Notes under the pieces: generated by a model | What the model was told of the DNA's origin: nothing | Database searches by the model: none | What the model saw: only the letters and a program-made list of their open reading frames with translations | Shown here: positions 42,699-51,718 of the stretch, one piece after another | How the letters are laid out: each line of letters opens with the position of its first letter | Position numbering within the stretch: position 1 is the first letter of the stretch | Program-made: the position numbers and the translations under genes | Source of the DNA: Sorangium cellulosum | GTDB taxonomy: Bacteria > Myxococcota_A > Polyangia > Polyangiales > Polyangiaceae | DNA length: 64,000 bases | Direction of reading: 5' to 3' | Assembly: GCF_004135735.1 (NCBI RefSeq) | Contig: NZ_CP012670.1 | Location: 6,154,501 to 6,218,500 of the forward strand

Positions 42699-43964
42699 AT
42701 GGGTCATGAACAGAGCTTGACGGCGCTCGAAGCGGAGATCGCGGCGCTGCGCCGGCGCGTGGCCGAGCTGGAGGGCGCCCAGGCGAAGCTGGAGGCGCTC
42801 TCCTCCGTGCTCCCGAGCTTCATCGCGGTCTTCAACAGAGAGGGAATCATCGTGGACATGATCCCGACCTTGATCTTCTCTGCCGAGATGATCACGACCG
42901 AGCTCGGAACGCCGATGGCCCGGGTGATCGAGCCAGGTTACGCCGACCGGTGCCTCGCGCTCATCCGGGAGGCGCTCGAGACGCGAGCGACCCTGAGCAT
43001 CGAGTACCCCCTCCCATGGGGTGAACGCGAGGTGTGGTGCCAAGCCGTCTGCAAACCGCTCACGGGGGACACGGTCCTCTGGGTCGCGAACGACATCACG
43101 ACACAGCGGAAGCCGGCCCACGCCCAGGCGGAGCTGCGCGATCTCCAGGCGCTCGTGGAGTACGCGCCCGACGGCGTCTGCCTCGCGTCCCAGGAGGGCG
43201 CGCTCTTCTACGAGAACCCGGCCTTCCGCGCCATGACAGGGCACGCCGAGGGCGCGCCGTTCCCGAGCCTGCTCGAGGTCTTCGCGGCCCCGCGGGACGA
43301 GCTCTCCGCGATCGTGCAGCAGTGCTTCCACCGCGCCTCGTGGCAGGGGATCCTGAGCCTCGTGCAGCCCGGCGGGCGCACCATCCCCTGCCAGGTCTCC
43401 ATGGTCGCGCTCGGCGCCGAGCACGGGCGGCCCCCGGGGGTCGCCGTCCTCGCCCGCGATCTGACCCCCATCCACGAGGCCGAGCGCGAGCGGCTCGCCC
43501 TCCAGGAGCAGGTGATCCAGGCCCAGCAGGCCACGCTGCGCGAGCTGTCCACCCCGCTCGTCCCGCTCGCCGAGGGCGTCGTCGCCATGCCCCTCATCGG
43601 CACCTTCGACCGCACCCGCGCCCAGCAGGCCATGGAGAAGCTCCTGGACGGCATCGTCCAGCACCAGCTCCACACGGTCATCGTCGACGTCACCGGCGTC
43701 AGGGACGTCGACGCCGAGTCCGCCGACGCGCTGCTGCGCATCGCGCGCGCGGCACGCCTGCTCGGCGCCCGGCTCCTCCTGACCGGCATCAACCCCGACA
43801 CCGCCCAGTCCCTCGTCGACCTCGGCGTCGACCTCGGCGGCATCGCCACCCACAGCACCCTGCAGAGCGGCATCGCCCACGTCCTCGCGCGCCGCCCCGC
43901 GGCGCCGCGCGCTGCGGCCGCCCCCGGCCCCAGGGACGGGACCCCGGCGCAAAACGCGCCCTGA
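42699..43964 (+). CDS. PAS-STAS regulator (RsbR-like)
   Basis: The 421-residue protein starts with a coiled coil (LTALEAEIAALRRRVAELEG), then two PAS-like sensor regions (about residues 35-150 and 150-265, with YAPDGVCLASQEGALFYENPAF), a linker helix with ALQEQVIQAQQATLREL, and a C-terminal STAS domain (about 290-405) with MPLIGTFDRTRAQQAMEKLL, VDVTGVRDVDAESAD and LGARLLLTGINPDTAQSLVDLGVDL. This is the RsbR layout of stressosome scaffold proteins. The STAS part resembles the one at the end of the divergent kinase. RsbS and RsbT are not in the window. I placed the start at ATG 42699; the frame is open further upstream. Confidence 0.88.
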   Translation: MGHEQSLTALEAEIAALRRRVAELEGAQAKLEALSSVLPSFIAVFNREGIIVDMIPTLIFSAEMITTELGTPMARVIEPGYADRCLALIREALETRATLSIEYPLPWGEREVWCQAVCKPLTGDTVLWVANDITTQRKPAHAQAELRDLQALVEYAPDGVCLASQEGALFYENPAFRAMTGHAEGAPFPSLLEVFAAPRDELSAIVQQCFHRASWQGILSLVQPGGRTIPCQVSMVALGAEHGRPPGVAVLARDLTPIHEAERERLALQEQVIQAQQATLRELSTPLVPLAEGVVAMPLIGTFDRTRAQQAMEKLLDGIVQHQLHTVIVDVTGVRDVDAESADALLRIARAARLLGARLLLTGINPDTAQSLVDLGVDLGGIATHSTLQSGIAHVLARRPAAPRAAAAPGPRDGTPAQNAP

Positions 43965-44148
43965 GCGAGCTCGGAGGAGGGAGCAGGGGCCCGGGGTGTC
44001 CCGGAGACGTCCCCCTGCGTCGCCCCCGCGGGGGAGGGGGCGCGGGGCAGGTGGCCAGGATCTGGGCGGAGTCCTCGACGTCGTCCCCGCGCGGAGGGGG
44101 CGCGGGACCAGGCCGTGCCCCTCCACCTCCACGCGCGAACGCCCAGCG

Positions 44149-45456
44149 CTAGACGGTCGCCGCGCCGCTCGCGCTGGCGGACTGCGCCCGCGCCCGCTTC
44201 CGGACCGCGAGCTCCGGCGACTCCGCCACCGCCATCCCCACGAGGCGCATGCCCTCCAGGAAGTGCCGCACCCCGGTCCGCACGAGCTCGTGGCTCTCCT
44301 CGCCCACGTCGGGATAGCCCCGCCCCTCCGCGTCCGGCTGCACCTTGCCCCAGTTCGCGAACAGCCGGCCCCACGGGCTCTTCAGCACCGGCTCCATCTT
44401 CTCCTTCGCGTACCGCGGGTACCAGAACATATCGTGATACGCCACCGACGCCACGTACGCCCAGGGCGCCAGCCAGGTCTTGAGCGACCACTCCACCGGC
44501 TTCTTCAGCGGACCCCAGTAGATGCGGTGCTGGTTGCGCGAGGCGAACGTCATCTCCTTGTACGGTCCATCGAAATTCCACGGCTCGTTCAGCGCGTCGG
44601 CGTCGCCCACGATCTCGATGTCGCGCACGTCGCCCGTCCCGAGCCCGAGATCGTGCGCCAGCCGCACGTACTTGAGGTCGCGCAGCGGGTCGAACCCCAT
44701 GAGCTTCGCCGCCACCGCGTCGATCGCCACCTGATCCGCCGACGCGAGCAGGACGTTCTTCACGTGCGGCACCATGCAGCGCGGGCCAGGGCCGTCGCCC
44801 GCGAAGGTGCCGTCCATCACCGCGAACACCCCGCGGTGGATCTTCTTCTGGATCATCAGCAGATCCACGAGCGTCTCGTGGATCACCGGGTGGGTCCAGT
44901 GCCGGTGCTCGTTGAGCAGGCCGCCGAAGGCGTTCTTCATCGCCCCGGTGCTGGTCGTGAAGACGTGCGTCTTCACCGTCGGCAGATGGATGATGTTCTC
45001 ACCGATGAAGCGCTTCGGGATCGAGAACCCCTTCGGGTACACCTCGTTCAGGCAGAGGAACTTCTTCCGCAGGTCGCCGACCGCATCCCCGATCGGGATC
45101 CACGCCTCCCCCTCGTAGAGGTGGACGTTGCGCAGGCCGTGCGCCTGGACGACGTCGATCTGCTTGTTCTCGCGCTCCCCGAGGTGGGCGTCGATGACGA
45201 CCGTGCGGTTGTGGCACGCGTGGATCAGCTCCTTCGCGTAGCCATCCCGCGTCATGGCCCGGATGACCCCGTCGAGCTGCCACGGCGTCGTGGACGCGCT
45301 CGGATAGAAGAAATGCCAGGAGATGTTCACCTTGAGCGCCGTGTCGGCGTCCTTGGCGATCACATCCTGGTACCCGGCCAGGTTCATCAGCCGGTGGTAG
45401 TCGGAGAGCACCGTCGCAGGCGAGGTGCGGATCACAGCGACCTTCGATTTCGACAT
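44149..45456 (-). CDS. DUF362 domain protein
   Basis: The 435-residue protein begins MSKSKVAVIRTSPATV and contains NISWHFFYPSASTTPW, then NIIHLPTVKTHVFTTSTGAMKN, then SADQVAIDAVAAKLMGFDPL: the DUF362 pattern. Some family members carry ferredoxin cysteines; none are present here. The function of stand-alone DUF362 proteins is not established. The start ATG at 45456 lies 13 bases after a TATAAG on the minus strand, so the transcript may be nearly leaderless. It converges with the PAS-STAS gene. Confidence 0.85.
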   Translation of the reverse strand: MSKSKVAVIRTSPATVLSDYHRLMNLAGYQDVIAKDADTALKVNISWHFFYPSASTTPWQLDGVIRAMTRDGYAKELIHACHNRTVVIDAHLGERENKQIDVVQAHGLRNVHLYEGEAWIPIGDAVGDLRKKFLCLNEVYPKGFSIPKRFIGENIIHLPTVKTHVFTTSTGAMKNAFGGLLNEHRHWTHPVIHETLVDLLMIQKKIHRGVFAVMDGTFAGDGPGPRCMVPHVKNVLLASADQVAIDAVAAKLMGFDPLRDLKYVRLAHDLGLGTGDVRDIEIVGDADALNEPWNFDGPYKEMTFASRNQHRIYWGPLKKPVEWSLKTWLAPWAYVASVAYHDMFWYPRYAKEKMEPVLKSPWGRLFANWGKVQPDAEGRGYPDVGEESHELVRTGVRHFLEGMRLVGMAVAESPELAVRKRARAQSASASGAATV

Positions 45457-45834
45457 GGCCCTGTTCTTATAGCCCGTCCCGGGTCGCCCGGTCCTGGAAG
45501 TTGCAGGGTGGCGATGTGGAGCCTCGGTGCACGCTCGATGACGGGGCGCGGCGCCGCCCGGGCCGCCGTCCGGCGGCCGCGCAGTGCACCCTGTCACGGT
45601 CGAGGCACGTTGCCCCAGGGGCATCGAGGACGCACCGGTTCCTGAGCGGACGCAGCGGCCCCGCGCCCGGCCTCGATCTTCTGCGCGCCGCCCGGATGCC
45701 CGGAAATCACGCCGGCCACCGGCCTCTGCAGTGCTCCGGCACAGGGGCTGCAATCCAGGGTTCGCGTTGAGGTCGTCTCCACCAGAGGCCGGCTCGACAC
45801 CCCTGGACACCCTGGACCCCCCCTGGAGGACACC
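45457..45834. other. Gap between DUF362 and DUF1328 genes
   Basis: No gene is supported in these 378 bases. The GGAGGA ribosome site of the DUF1328 gene is at its right end and a TATAAG possible -10 box for the DUF362 gene near its left end. Confidence 0.45.
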
Positions 45835-45999
45835 ATGCTCGGCTGGAGTATTGCCTTTTTCATCATCGCGATCGTGGCCGCCATCCTCGGATTCGGCGGA
45901 ATCGCGGCGAGCGCCGCGACCCTCGCGAAGATCCTGTTCGCCGTCTTCCTGGTGCTCGCCGTGATCTCGTTCGCGCTCGGGCGCCGCGTCCCCACGTGA
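45835..45999 (+). CDS. DUF1328 (YtjA-like) small membrane protein
   Basis: This 54-residue protein reads MLGWSIAFFIIAIVAAILGF, then GIAASAATLAKILFAVFLVL and ends in GRRVPT. The two membrane helices and the G-F-G-G/I-A turn are the hallmark of DUF1328. It has a GGAGGA site four bases before ATG. The family is widespread, often stress-induced, and its function is unknown. It is followed after 30 bases by the proline-rich gene and is probably co-transcribed with it. Confidence 0.9.
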   Translation: MLGWSIAFFIIAIVAAILGFGGIAASAATLAKILFAVFLVLAVISFALGRRVPT

Positions 46000-46029
46000 T
46001 CCGACGATCCGAACGAAGGAGGTGGAACC

Positions 46030-46539
46030 GTGAAGTCAGCGCCTCAACAGGAGCCCAGATACCTCTGGACGCTCGGCATCCCGCAGCCGGTGGCGAGCCC
46101 CATCCCGCTGCCGACGGCGAGCCCCCCCGGGCCAGCGCCCAGCCCGCCCGAGCCGGCGCCCGGCCCCCCGGGGCCAGCGCCCCGCCCGCCCGAGCCGGCG
46201 CCCGGCCCGCCCGGCCCGGCGCCCGGCACCCCCGGGCCGACGCCCCACGAGCCCCACACGCCCGGCCACGTCCCGCCGGGCCCCGAGATCCAGCTCCCGG
46301 GCACGGAGCCTCGGCACGATCCGGGCGAGCGCCGCCAGCCCGATGTGCCGGCACGCCCGCATGTCCCCGAGATCCCCGGGCCGCCGCCCCAGATCACCCC
46401 GAACCCCGAGCCGACGCGGGCCAGGAGCGCCCGAGGAGGAAGAGGAAGGAACGGGGAGGCACGGAGAAGCGGGGCAGCACGGCGGAGCTGGGGAGCCGCG
46501 AGCCCGGACCAGGTTGGCCCTGTGGGGCGCCAATCCTGA
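46030..46539 (+). CDS. Proline-rich protein of unknown function
   Basis: The 169-residue protein starts with GTG at 46030 after GGAGG. Its body is Pro/Gly/Glu/Ala repeats of the type PPGPAP and PPEPAPGP, giving an extended structure. There is no signal peptide. The last 40 residues are basic and may be read past the real functional end. It follows DUF1328 and may be an associated cytoplasmic tail protein or a PEST-like linker; I can say no more. Confidence 0.55.
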   Translation: MKSAPQQEPRYLWTLGIPQPVASPIPLPTASPPGPAPSPPEPAPGPPGPAPRPPEPAPGPPGPAPGTPGPTPHEPHTPGHVPPGPEIQLPGTEPRHDPGERRQPDVPARPHVPEIPGPPPQITPNPEPTRARSARGGRGRNGEARRSGAARRSWGAASPDQVGPVGRQS

Positions 46540-46573
46540 CACTGCTGCGGGAAGTTGCCCCGGATCAGCAGAA

Positions 46574-46680
46574 GAACCGCCATGGCGCCAACGACGCCAA
46601 GAAGAGAGGGGGAGGGGTATCCTTCCATTTTCCCCTTCTATTTCCCTGGTTTCTTGGCGCCCCTGGCGCCATGGCGGTTC
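46574..46680. repeat. Thirty-base inverted repeat upstream of the TamB-like gene
   Basis: The 30 bases at 46574-46603 and 46651-46680 are reverse complements except for a four-base block in the middle (17 and 9 paired bases on either side). They contain the text CCATGGCGCCA and CGCCAAGAA. The loop is 47 bases, purine-rich then pyrimidine-rich. It lies 58 bases before the TamB-like start. It may be a mobile or dispersed repeat, an attenuator or the terminator for the preceding gene. Confidence 0.8.
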
Positions 46681-46738
46681 GCCTCTCGACCCGACTTCCC
46701 GCAGTAGCGCTAACCTGTGTCGCTGGTCACCCCGATCC

Positions 46739-49700
46739 ATGCCCCGAGACCCCGCGCCCTCCCCCGTCACCAGCGCAGCCGCCCCGCGCCGGCACGGCCG
46801 CTTCCGCCGGGCGCTCGCCCGCGCGGCCGCCGTGTCCGGCGCCGCGCTCGGGCTCGGGGCCGTGTTCGTCGCGGCCGTGGGGGTCGGCGCCGCCCTCCAC
46901 CTGAACACGGCGCCGGCGCGCAACCTGGCCCGGCAGCTCGTCAACGACGTCCTGCGATCCAGCCTGGAAGGAACGATCGAGCTCGAGCGCATCGACCGCC
47001 TCGGGCTCTTCACCGCCGAGATCTCCACGGTCACGGTGCGCCACCCCGGCGGCGCGGAGCTGCTGCGCGTGCGCGGCGTCCACGCGGACTTCGACGCGCT
47101 CGCGATCGTCCGGGAGCTCTTCCTCGGGGACGGCGATCTCGCCATCACGGTCCCGCTCGTCCGGGTCGCGGACGCGGACGTCCTGCTCGCGCAGGACGAG
47201 GAGGGCGAGCTCACCCTCGCGCAGGCGTTCACGCCGAAGCCCTCGCCGGAGCCCACGACCGCCGAGGGCGGGCGGCCGCTCCGCCTCGAGCTTACCCGCG
47301 TCGTCCTGGGCCGCGCCGCGGTCCACGGCACGGTCGCCCCCGGGCGCCCCCTCGACGCGACGGTCGAGGACCTCGGCGCCTCCCTCGTCATCGCCGACCG
47401 GAGCCAGTACACGCTCGAGCGCGTGCGCGTCACCGAGCGGCGGCTCCTGCCCGTCCCGGTCGAGGCCAGGCTCTCCGGGCGCGTGATCGTCCCCGAGGAC
47501 GCGCCGCTGGACGTCGCCGCGCGGGTCGAGGGGAGCGTCGGGGCGATCCCGCTCGTGGCCGAGGGGAGCCTCAAGGACGAGCGCCTCTCGGCGCGCGCCT
47601 CGTCCGCCCGCGTGACGCCGGAGGCGGCGCTCGCGATCGATCCGGGCGCGCCGCTCGCGCGGCCGCTCGCGGTCACGGTCACGGCCGAAGGGGCGCTGTC
47701 GGACCTCGCCGTCACGGCGCGCGCCGCGGTCCTCGATCCGCTCGTCGCGCCCGACGCCGTGACCGGCGAGGTCGTCGCCCGCGCCCGGCTCGACGCGCGG
47801 GCTCCGGAGCGCATCGCGGCCGAGGTCCGCGTCACCGAGCTCGATCCGCGCGCCTTCGCCGCGACGGCCCCGGCCGCCCGGGTGAACGCCGAGGTCCGGG
47901 GCGAGATCTTCCTCGACGACGAGGGCGGGCCGCGCGTCGTCGCCGAGGCCCACACCGAGCCGTTCACCGTCGCGGGCCAGCCCGTGCCGGCGATCGACGC
48001 GCGCGCGACCCTAGAGCGCGGCGCGCTGCGCGCCGACGCGACCGTCCACGAGCCCGGGGCGCCGATCGAGGCCCGCGTCGCCCGCTCGGAGGAGGGGGAG
48101 ATCACGTTCGAGGCGCGGAGCGAGATCCCGTCGCTCGGCGCGGTGCGGCACGCGCCGCGCGGCGTCCGCGGCAGCGCCGCGCTCCACGTCGAGGGCGCGC
48201 TGAAGGGCGACGCGCTCGACGCCACGGCCATCGTGCGCGTCGCCGGGCTCCGCGTCGGCCCCGGGCTCTCGCTCGGGCGCGGCGAGATCCGGGCCAGGGC
48301 CGCGGGGCCGCTCGACCGGCTCACGATCGAGGGCGCGCTCCGCGGGGCCGATCTGCGCGCGGAGGGGTACGCCTTCCACGCCGTCGCGGCGAGCGCCGCG
48401 GGGCCCGTCACGGCGCCGCGGATCCGCGTGGCGCTCGCCAGCGCGGAGCGCCGGATCGCCGCCTCGGCCGCCCTCGACCTCGCGCGGGGCGAGGCGCGAC
48501 GGATCCGCCTCTCGGTCTCGCGCGGCGAGGACGAGCTCACCGCGCAGGCGGCCCGCGTGGCGTGGGACCGCGCGATCGCCGTCCAGGGGCTCGCGGTGCG
48601 CGGGGACGGCGTGGGCGAGCTCGAGGGGAGCGTCTCGCTCGCGGGGGACGAGGTCGAGGGCGACCTCCGCGGCAGCGCGCTCGACCTCCAGCGCATCGCC
48701 GACATCGCCGGCGTGCCGCTCGGGGTCGGGGGGCTCGCCAGCCTCGACGTGTCGCTGCGCGGCCGCGGCGCGCGCCGCGCCGGGCACGTGCGGGTCGAGC
48801 TCGAGGACGGCGCGGTGCCGGGCGTCGCGCCGCGGCTGTCGATGAACGTGACGGCCCGCCTCGACGGCGACGCGCTGAAGGCGGACGGCCTGGTCCGCCT
48901 GGTCGCGCCGCCCGACCCGCCGCCCGGACGGGCGCGGGACGCAGGGCGCGAGGGCGCCCCGCCCGGGGAGCCGGCGGCCACGGTCGGCGACCGGGCGGAG
49001 CGGGCAGCGCGCGCCGAGCCGCCGCCCCCGCCGGTGTGCGACGGCGCGATCGCCCGGGTCCTGGTCGACGGGAGCGCGGCGACGCTGCGCGGGCCGCTCC
49101 TCTCGGCGCGCACCTGGCAGGCCGTCACGGGCGCGGCCCGGATGGAGGCCGAGGCGTGGGAGATCGGCTGCCTCGCCCAGGCGTCGCCGGTCCCGCTCGC
49201 CCTGAGCGAGCTCGCGGGCCGCCTCACGGCGCGCCTCTCGGTGGCGCGCGAGGACGGCGCGCGGCTGCCGTCGATCCAGGGCCTGCTGCTGCGCACCGAG
49301 GGCCTGCGCGCGGCGGGGCCCCTCGACGAGGAGACGGGCGCGCCGGCGTGGGTGTCGCGGTCGCTCGACGCCCGGCTCGCCGGCGATCTCGACGCGGAGA
49401 CGGGCCGCGCCAGCGTCACGCTGTCGGTGTTCGACGAGCGGCTCGTGGCGGAGCTCTCGGCCGCGGTCGACGCCGACCTCCCGGCGCTCCTCGAGCGGCC
49501 GGCCGCGGCGCTCGCGCGGATGCCCGTGGCCGCGCACCTCGCGGTCCCGCGCCGCCGCCTGAGCGATCTCGCCGCGCTGGCCGCGCTCGGGAAGCGGACC
49601 CCGGCGCTCTCCGGCGCCGGCGGGCTCGACGTCTACCTCGCGGGGACGCTCGCCCGGCCGAGGCTGGTGGCCCGCGCGACGGCGGCGCACGTGGGCTCCG

Positions 49701-51679
49701 ACGGGCGCGCCGCGCCGTTCGGCAAGACCCGGATCGACGGGCTGCTCGTCTACGACGGCCGCCACGCCGCGCTCGACGCCTACGCGCTCCGCGGCGAGCG
49801 GACGTACCTCCGGGCGACGGCGGAGCTCGACGCGGACGCCGCCGCGCTCCTCGGCGGCGCCCCCGGCGCCGTGCCCTTCAGCCACGGCAGCCTCGAGGCC
49901 AGGCTCGCGGATCTGCCGCTCGACGAGATCCCGGTCCTCGCGGACCTGCAGATCAGCGGGCAGGCGCGCGGCGAGATCGCGGTGCGCGGCCTCTTCGAGG
50001 CCCCGGAGGTGACGGCGCGGCTCGCCTTCCCCGGCCTGAAGCTCGGCCCGGACGTGCAGCTCACGACGGCCGAGGTGGCGCTCCGCATCCCGCCGCCGCG
50101 CGGCGCCGCGCGGTCTTTGGCCTCGGCGGACGTGCGCCTCGCCGCGCGCGACGGCGGCCGGCTCGAGGCCAGGGCGGAGGCGCCCGTGGCGTGGGAGGCC
50201 GGCGCGCTCCCGACGATCGCGGACGACGAGGACGCCGCGATGTCGGTCGCGGTCCAGCGCTTCCGCCTGGCCGCGCTGGAGCCGTTCGTGCAGGGCTCGG
50301 TCAACCGGCTCGACGGCCTGCTCGATGGGGAGGTGCGGCTCGGGCTCGGCGAGCAGGCCGGGTTCTCCGGCCAGATGCGCCTCACGGACGGCCTCGTCCA
50401 CGTCTCGGCCATCGGCCAGCCGCTCGAGAACGCGTCGTTCCGCGTCACCGCGAGCCCCTCCGGGGAGCTCCGGATCGAGGACCTCCGCGCCGAGGCCGGG
50501 GGCGGCCTGGTCCGCGGCGAGGCGACGCTCCAGATGGAGGGGTTCGCGTTCCGGAGCGCCCGCGCCGCGCTCGAGATCCCGCGCGGCCGCGCGCTCCCGA
50601 TCACGATGGAGGGCGTCCCGTTCGGCGACGCGCGGGGCCGGGTCACGCTCGCGGCGGAGAACCGGGACGATCAGATCGCCGTCCGCGTCGACGTGCCCAC
50701 GCTCGACCTGGCCCTGCCGCCCACGATCGGGCGGAGCGTCCAGCCGCTCGACGAGAACGAGGACATCACGACCTCGGCGCCGCTCAGCCGGGAGGAGTAC
50801 GAGGCGCGCCGGGCGCCGGCGGAGCCGGTCGAGGAGGAGGGCGCGGGCGGCAAGCCGCTCGTGATGGAGGTCCACCTCGGCAGGATCGGCGTCGAGGGCG
50901 ACATGGTGCAGGCCTCCCTGTCCGGGGACCGGGCGCGCCCCCTCCGCATCGAGATCGCCGAGGAGACCACGATGGAGGGCAACGTGAGGATCCTCTCGGG
51001 CAAGCTCGACGTGATCGGCAAGGAGTTCGAGCTCGAGCCGGGGGTCGTGGCGCTGCAGGGGGATCCGTCGAATCCGTACCTCAACGTCACGGCGTTCCAC
51101 GACACGCCCGAGGGGACGCGCATCTTCATCGACTACGTGGGTCCGCTCAACCCGATCACCGAGGACAAGATCACCTTCCGCTCGGATCCCCCGCGGCCGG
51201 AGAACGAGGTCATCGCTGAGCTGCTGCTCGGCAGGCAGTACGCGGAGGGGACGCTGGCGGGCGGCACGGCCACCGAGGAGCCCGGCTCCGGCGGGGGGAG
51301 CGCGGCGGGGGGCGTCGCGGCCGGCGTGGGCACCGGGCTCGCGTCCGCGCAGATCAACATGATCCTCCAGAGCATCGGCCCGCTCCGGAACTTCGAGACG
51401 CAGCTCGACACGACCGACGAAGGGGCGCTGAAGACCACCGTGGGCTACCGGCTCGGGCAGCGGATCACCGCGAGCGCCAGCTACGAGGCGGGCCCCACGG
51501 GGCGGCAAGGGCAAGGCCCGGCGTCCGAGGGCTCGCCCCCCGGGGCCCGGTCGAGCTTCCGCACCGAGGTGAGCCTGGAGTGGCGCTTCCGCCGGGACTG
51601 GTCGCTGCGGGCGGGGCTGGCCACGGGCGAGAGCGCCGCGTCGACGACCCTCGACCTGCTCTGGAAGCACCGGTACTGA
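46739..51679 (+). CDS. TamB-like envelope assembly / lipid transport protein
   Basis: The 1646-residue protein has one N-terminal membrane helix (about residues 28-52; GAALGLGAVFVAAVGVGAAL) and then an enormous beta-rich region of repeated strands typical of AsmA/TamB bridges. The C-terminal 400 residues match the TamB (DUF490) domain, with ILSGKLDVIGKEFELEPGVV, LQGDPSNPYLNVTAFHDTPEG, SDPPRPENEVIAELLLGRQY, and the end ETQLDTTDEGALKTTVGYRLG followed by FRRDWSLRAGL and LLWKHRY. Members span the periplasm and move phospholipid or help assemble outer-membrane proteins. The usual TamA/BamA partner gene is not beside it. ATG 46739 precedes the membrane helix; the frame is open further upstream but not conserved in type. 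Confidence 0.93.
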   Translation: MPRDPAPSPVTSAAAPRRHGRFRRALARAAAVSGAALGLGAVFVAAVGVGAALHLNTAPARNLARQLVNDVLRSSLEGTIELERIDRLGLFTAEISTVTVRHPGGAELLRVRGVHADFDALAIVRELFLGDGDLAITVPLVRVADADVLLAQDEEGELTLAQAFTPKPSPEPTTAEGGRPLRLELTRVVLGRAAVHGTVAPGRPLDATVEDLGASLVIADRSQYTLERVRVTERRLLPVPVEARLSGRVIVPEDAPLDVAARVEGSVGAIPLVAEGSLKDERLSARASSARVTPEAALAIDPGAPLARPLAVTVTAEGALSDLAVTARAAVLDPLVAPDAVTGEVVARARLDARAPERIAAEVRVTELDPRAFAATAPAARVNAEVRGEIFLDDEGGPRVVAEAHTEPFTVAGQPVPAIDARATLERGALRADATVHEPGAPIEARVARSEEGEITFEARSEIPSLGAVRHAPRGVRGSAALHVEGALKGDALDATAIVRVAGLRVGPGLSLGRGEIRARAAGPLDRLTIEGALRGADLRAEGYAFHAVAASAAGPVTAPRIRVALASAERRIAASAALDLARGEARRIRLSVSRGEDELTAQAARVAWDRAIAVQGLAVRGDGVGELEGSVSLAGDEVEGDLRGSALDLQRIADIAGVPLGVGGLASLDVSLRGRGARRAGHVRVELEDGAVPGVAPRLSMNVTARLDGDALKADGLVRLVAPPDPPPGRARDAGREGAPPGEPAATVGDRAERAARAEPPPPPVCDGAIARVLVDGSAATLRGPLLSARTWQAVTGAARMEAEAWEIGCLAQASPVPLALSELAGRLTARLSVAREDGARLPSIQGLLLRTEGLRAAGPLDEETGAPAWVSRSLDARLAGDLDAETGRASVTLSVFDERLVAELSAAVDADLPALLERPAAALARMPVAAHLAVPRRRLSDLAALAALGKRTPALSGAGGLDVYLAGTLARPRLVARATAAHVGSDGRAAPFGKTRIDGLLVYDGRHAALDAYALRGERTYLRATAELDADAAALLGGAPGAVPFSHGSLEARLADLPLDEIPVLADLQISGQARGEIAVRGLFEAPEVTARLAFPGLKLGPDVQLTTAEVALRIPPPRGAARSLASADVRLAARDGGRLEARAEAPVAWEAGALPTIADDEDAAMSVAVQRFRLAALEPFVQGSVNRLDGLLDGEVRLGLGEQAGFSGQMRLTDGLVHVSAIGQPLENASFRVTASPSGELRIEDLRAEAGGGLVRGEATLQMEGFAFRSARAALEIPRGRALPITMEGVPFGDARGRVTLAAENRDDQIAVRVDVPTLDLALPPTIGRSVQPLDENEDITTSAPLSREEYEARRAPAEPVEEEGAGGKPLVMEVHLGRIGVEGDMVQASLSGDRARPLRIEIAEETTMEGNVRILSGKLDVIGKEFELEPGVVALQGDPSNPYLNVTAFHDTPEGTRIFIDYVGPLNPITEDKITFRSDPPRPENEVIAELLLGRQYAEGTLAGGTATEEPGSGGGSAAGGVAAGVGTGLASAQINMILQSIGPLRNFETQLDTTDEGALKTTVGYRLGQRITASASYEAGPTGRQGQGPASEGSPPGARSSFRTEVSLEWRFRRDWSLRAGLATGESAASTTLDLLWKHRY

Positions 51680-51718
51680 CCGCCCCCGGGCCGTGAGTCG
51701 CCGCGCGGGGGAGGCGGC

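Noticed and set aside
48011..51670. A 1219-codon minus-strand frame across the TamB-like gene
   Set aside because: It is the same kind of shadow; no domain or start signal is visible.
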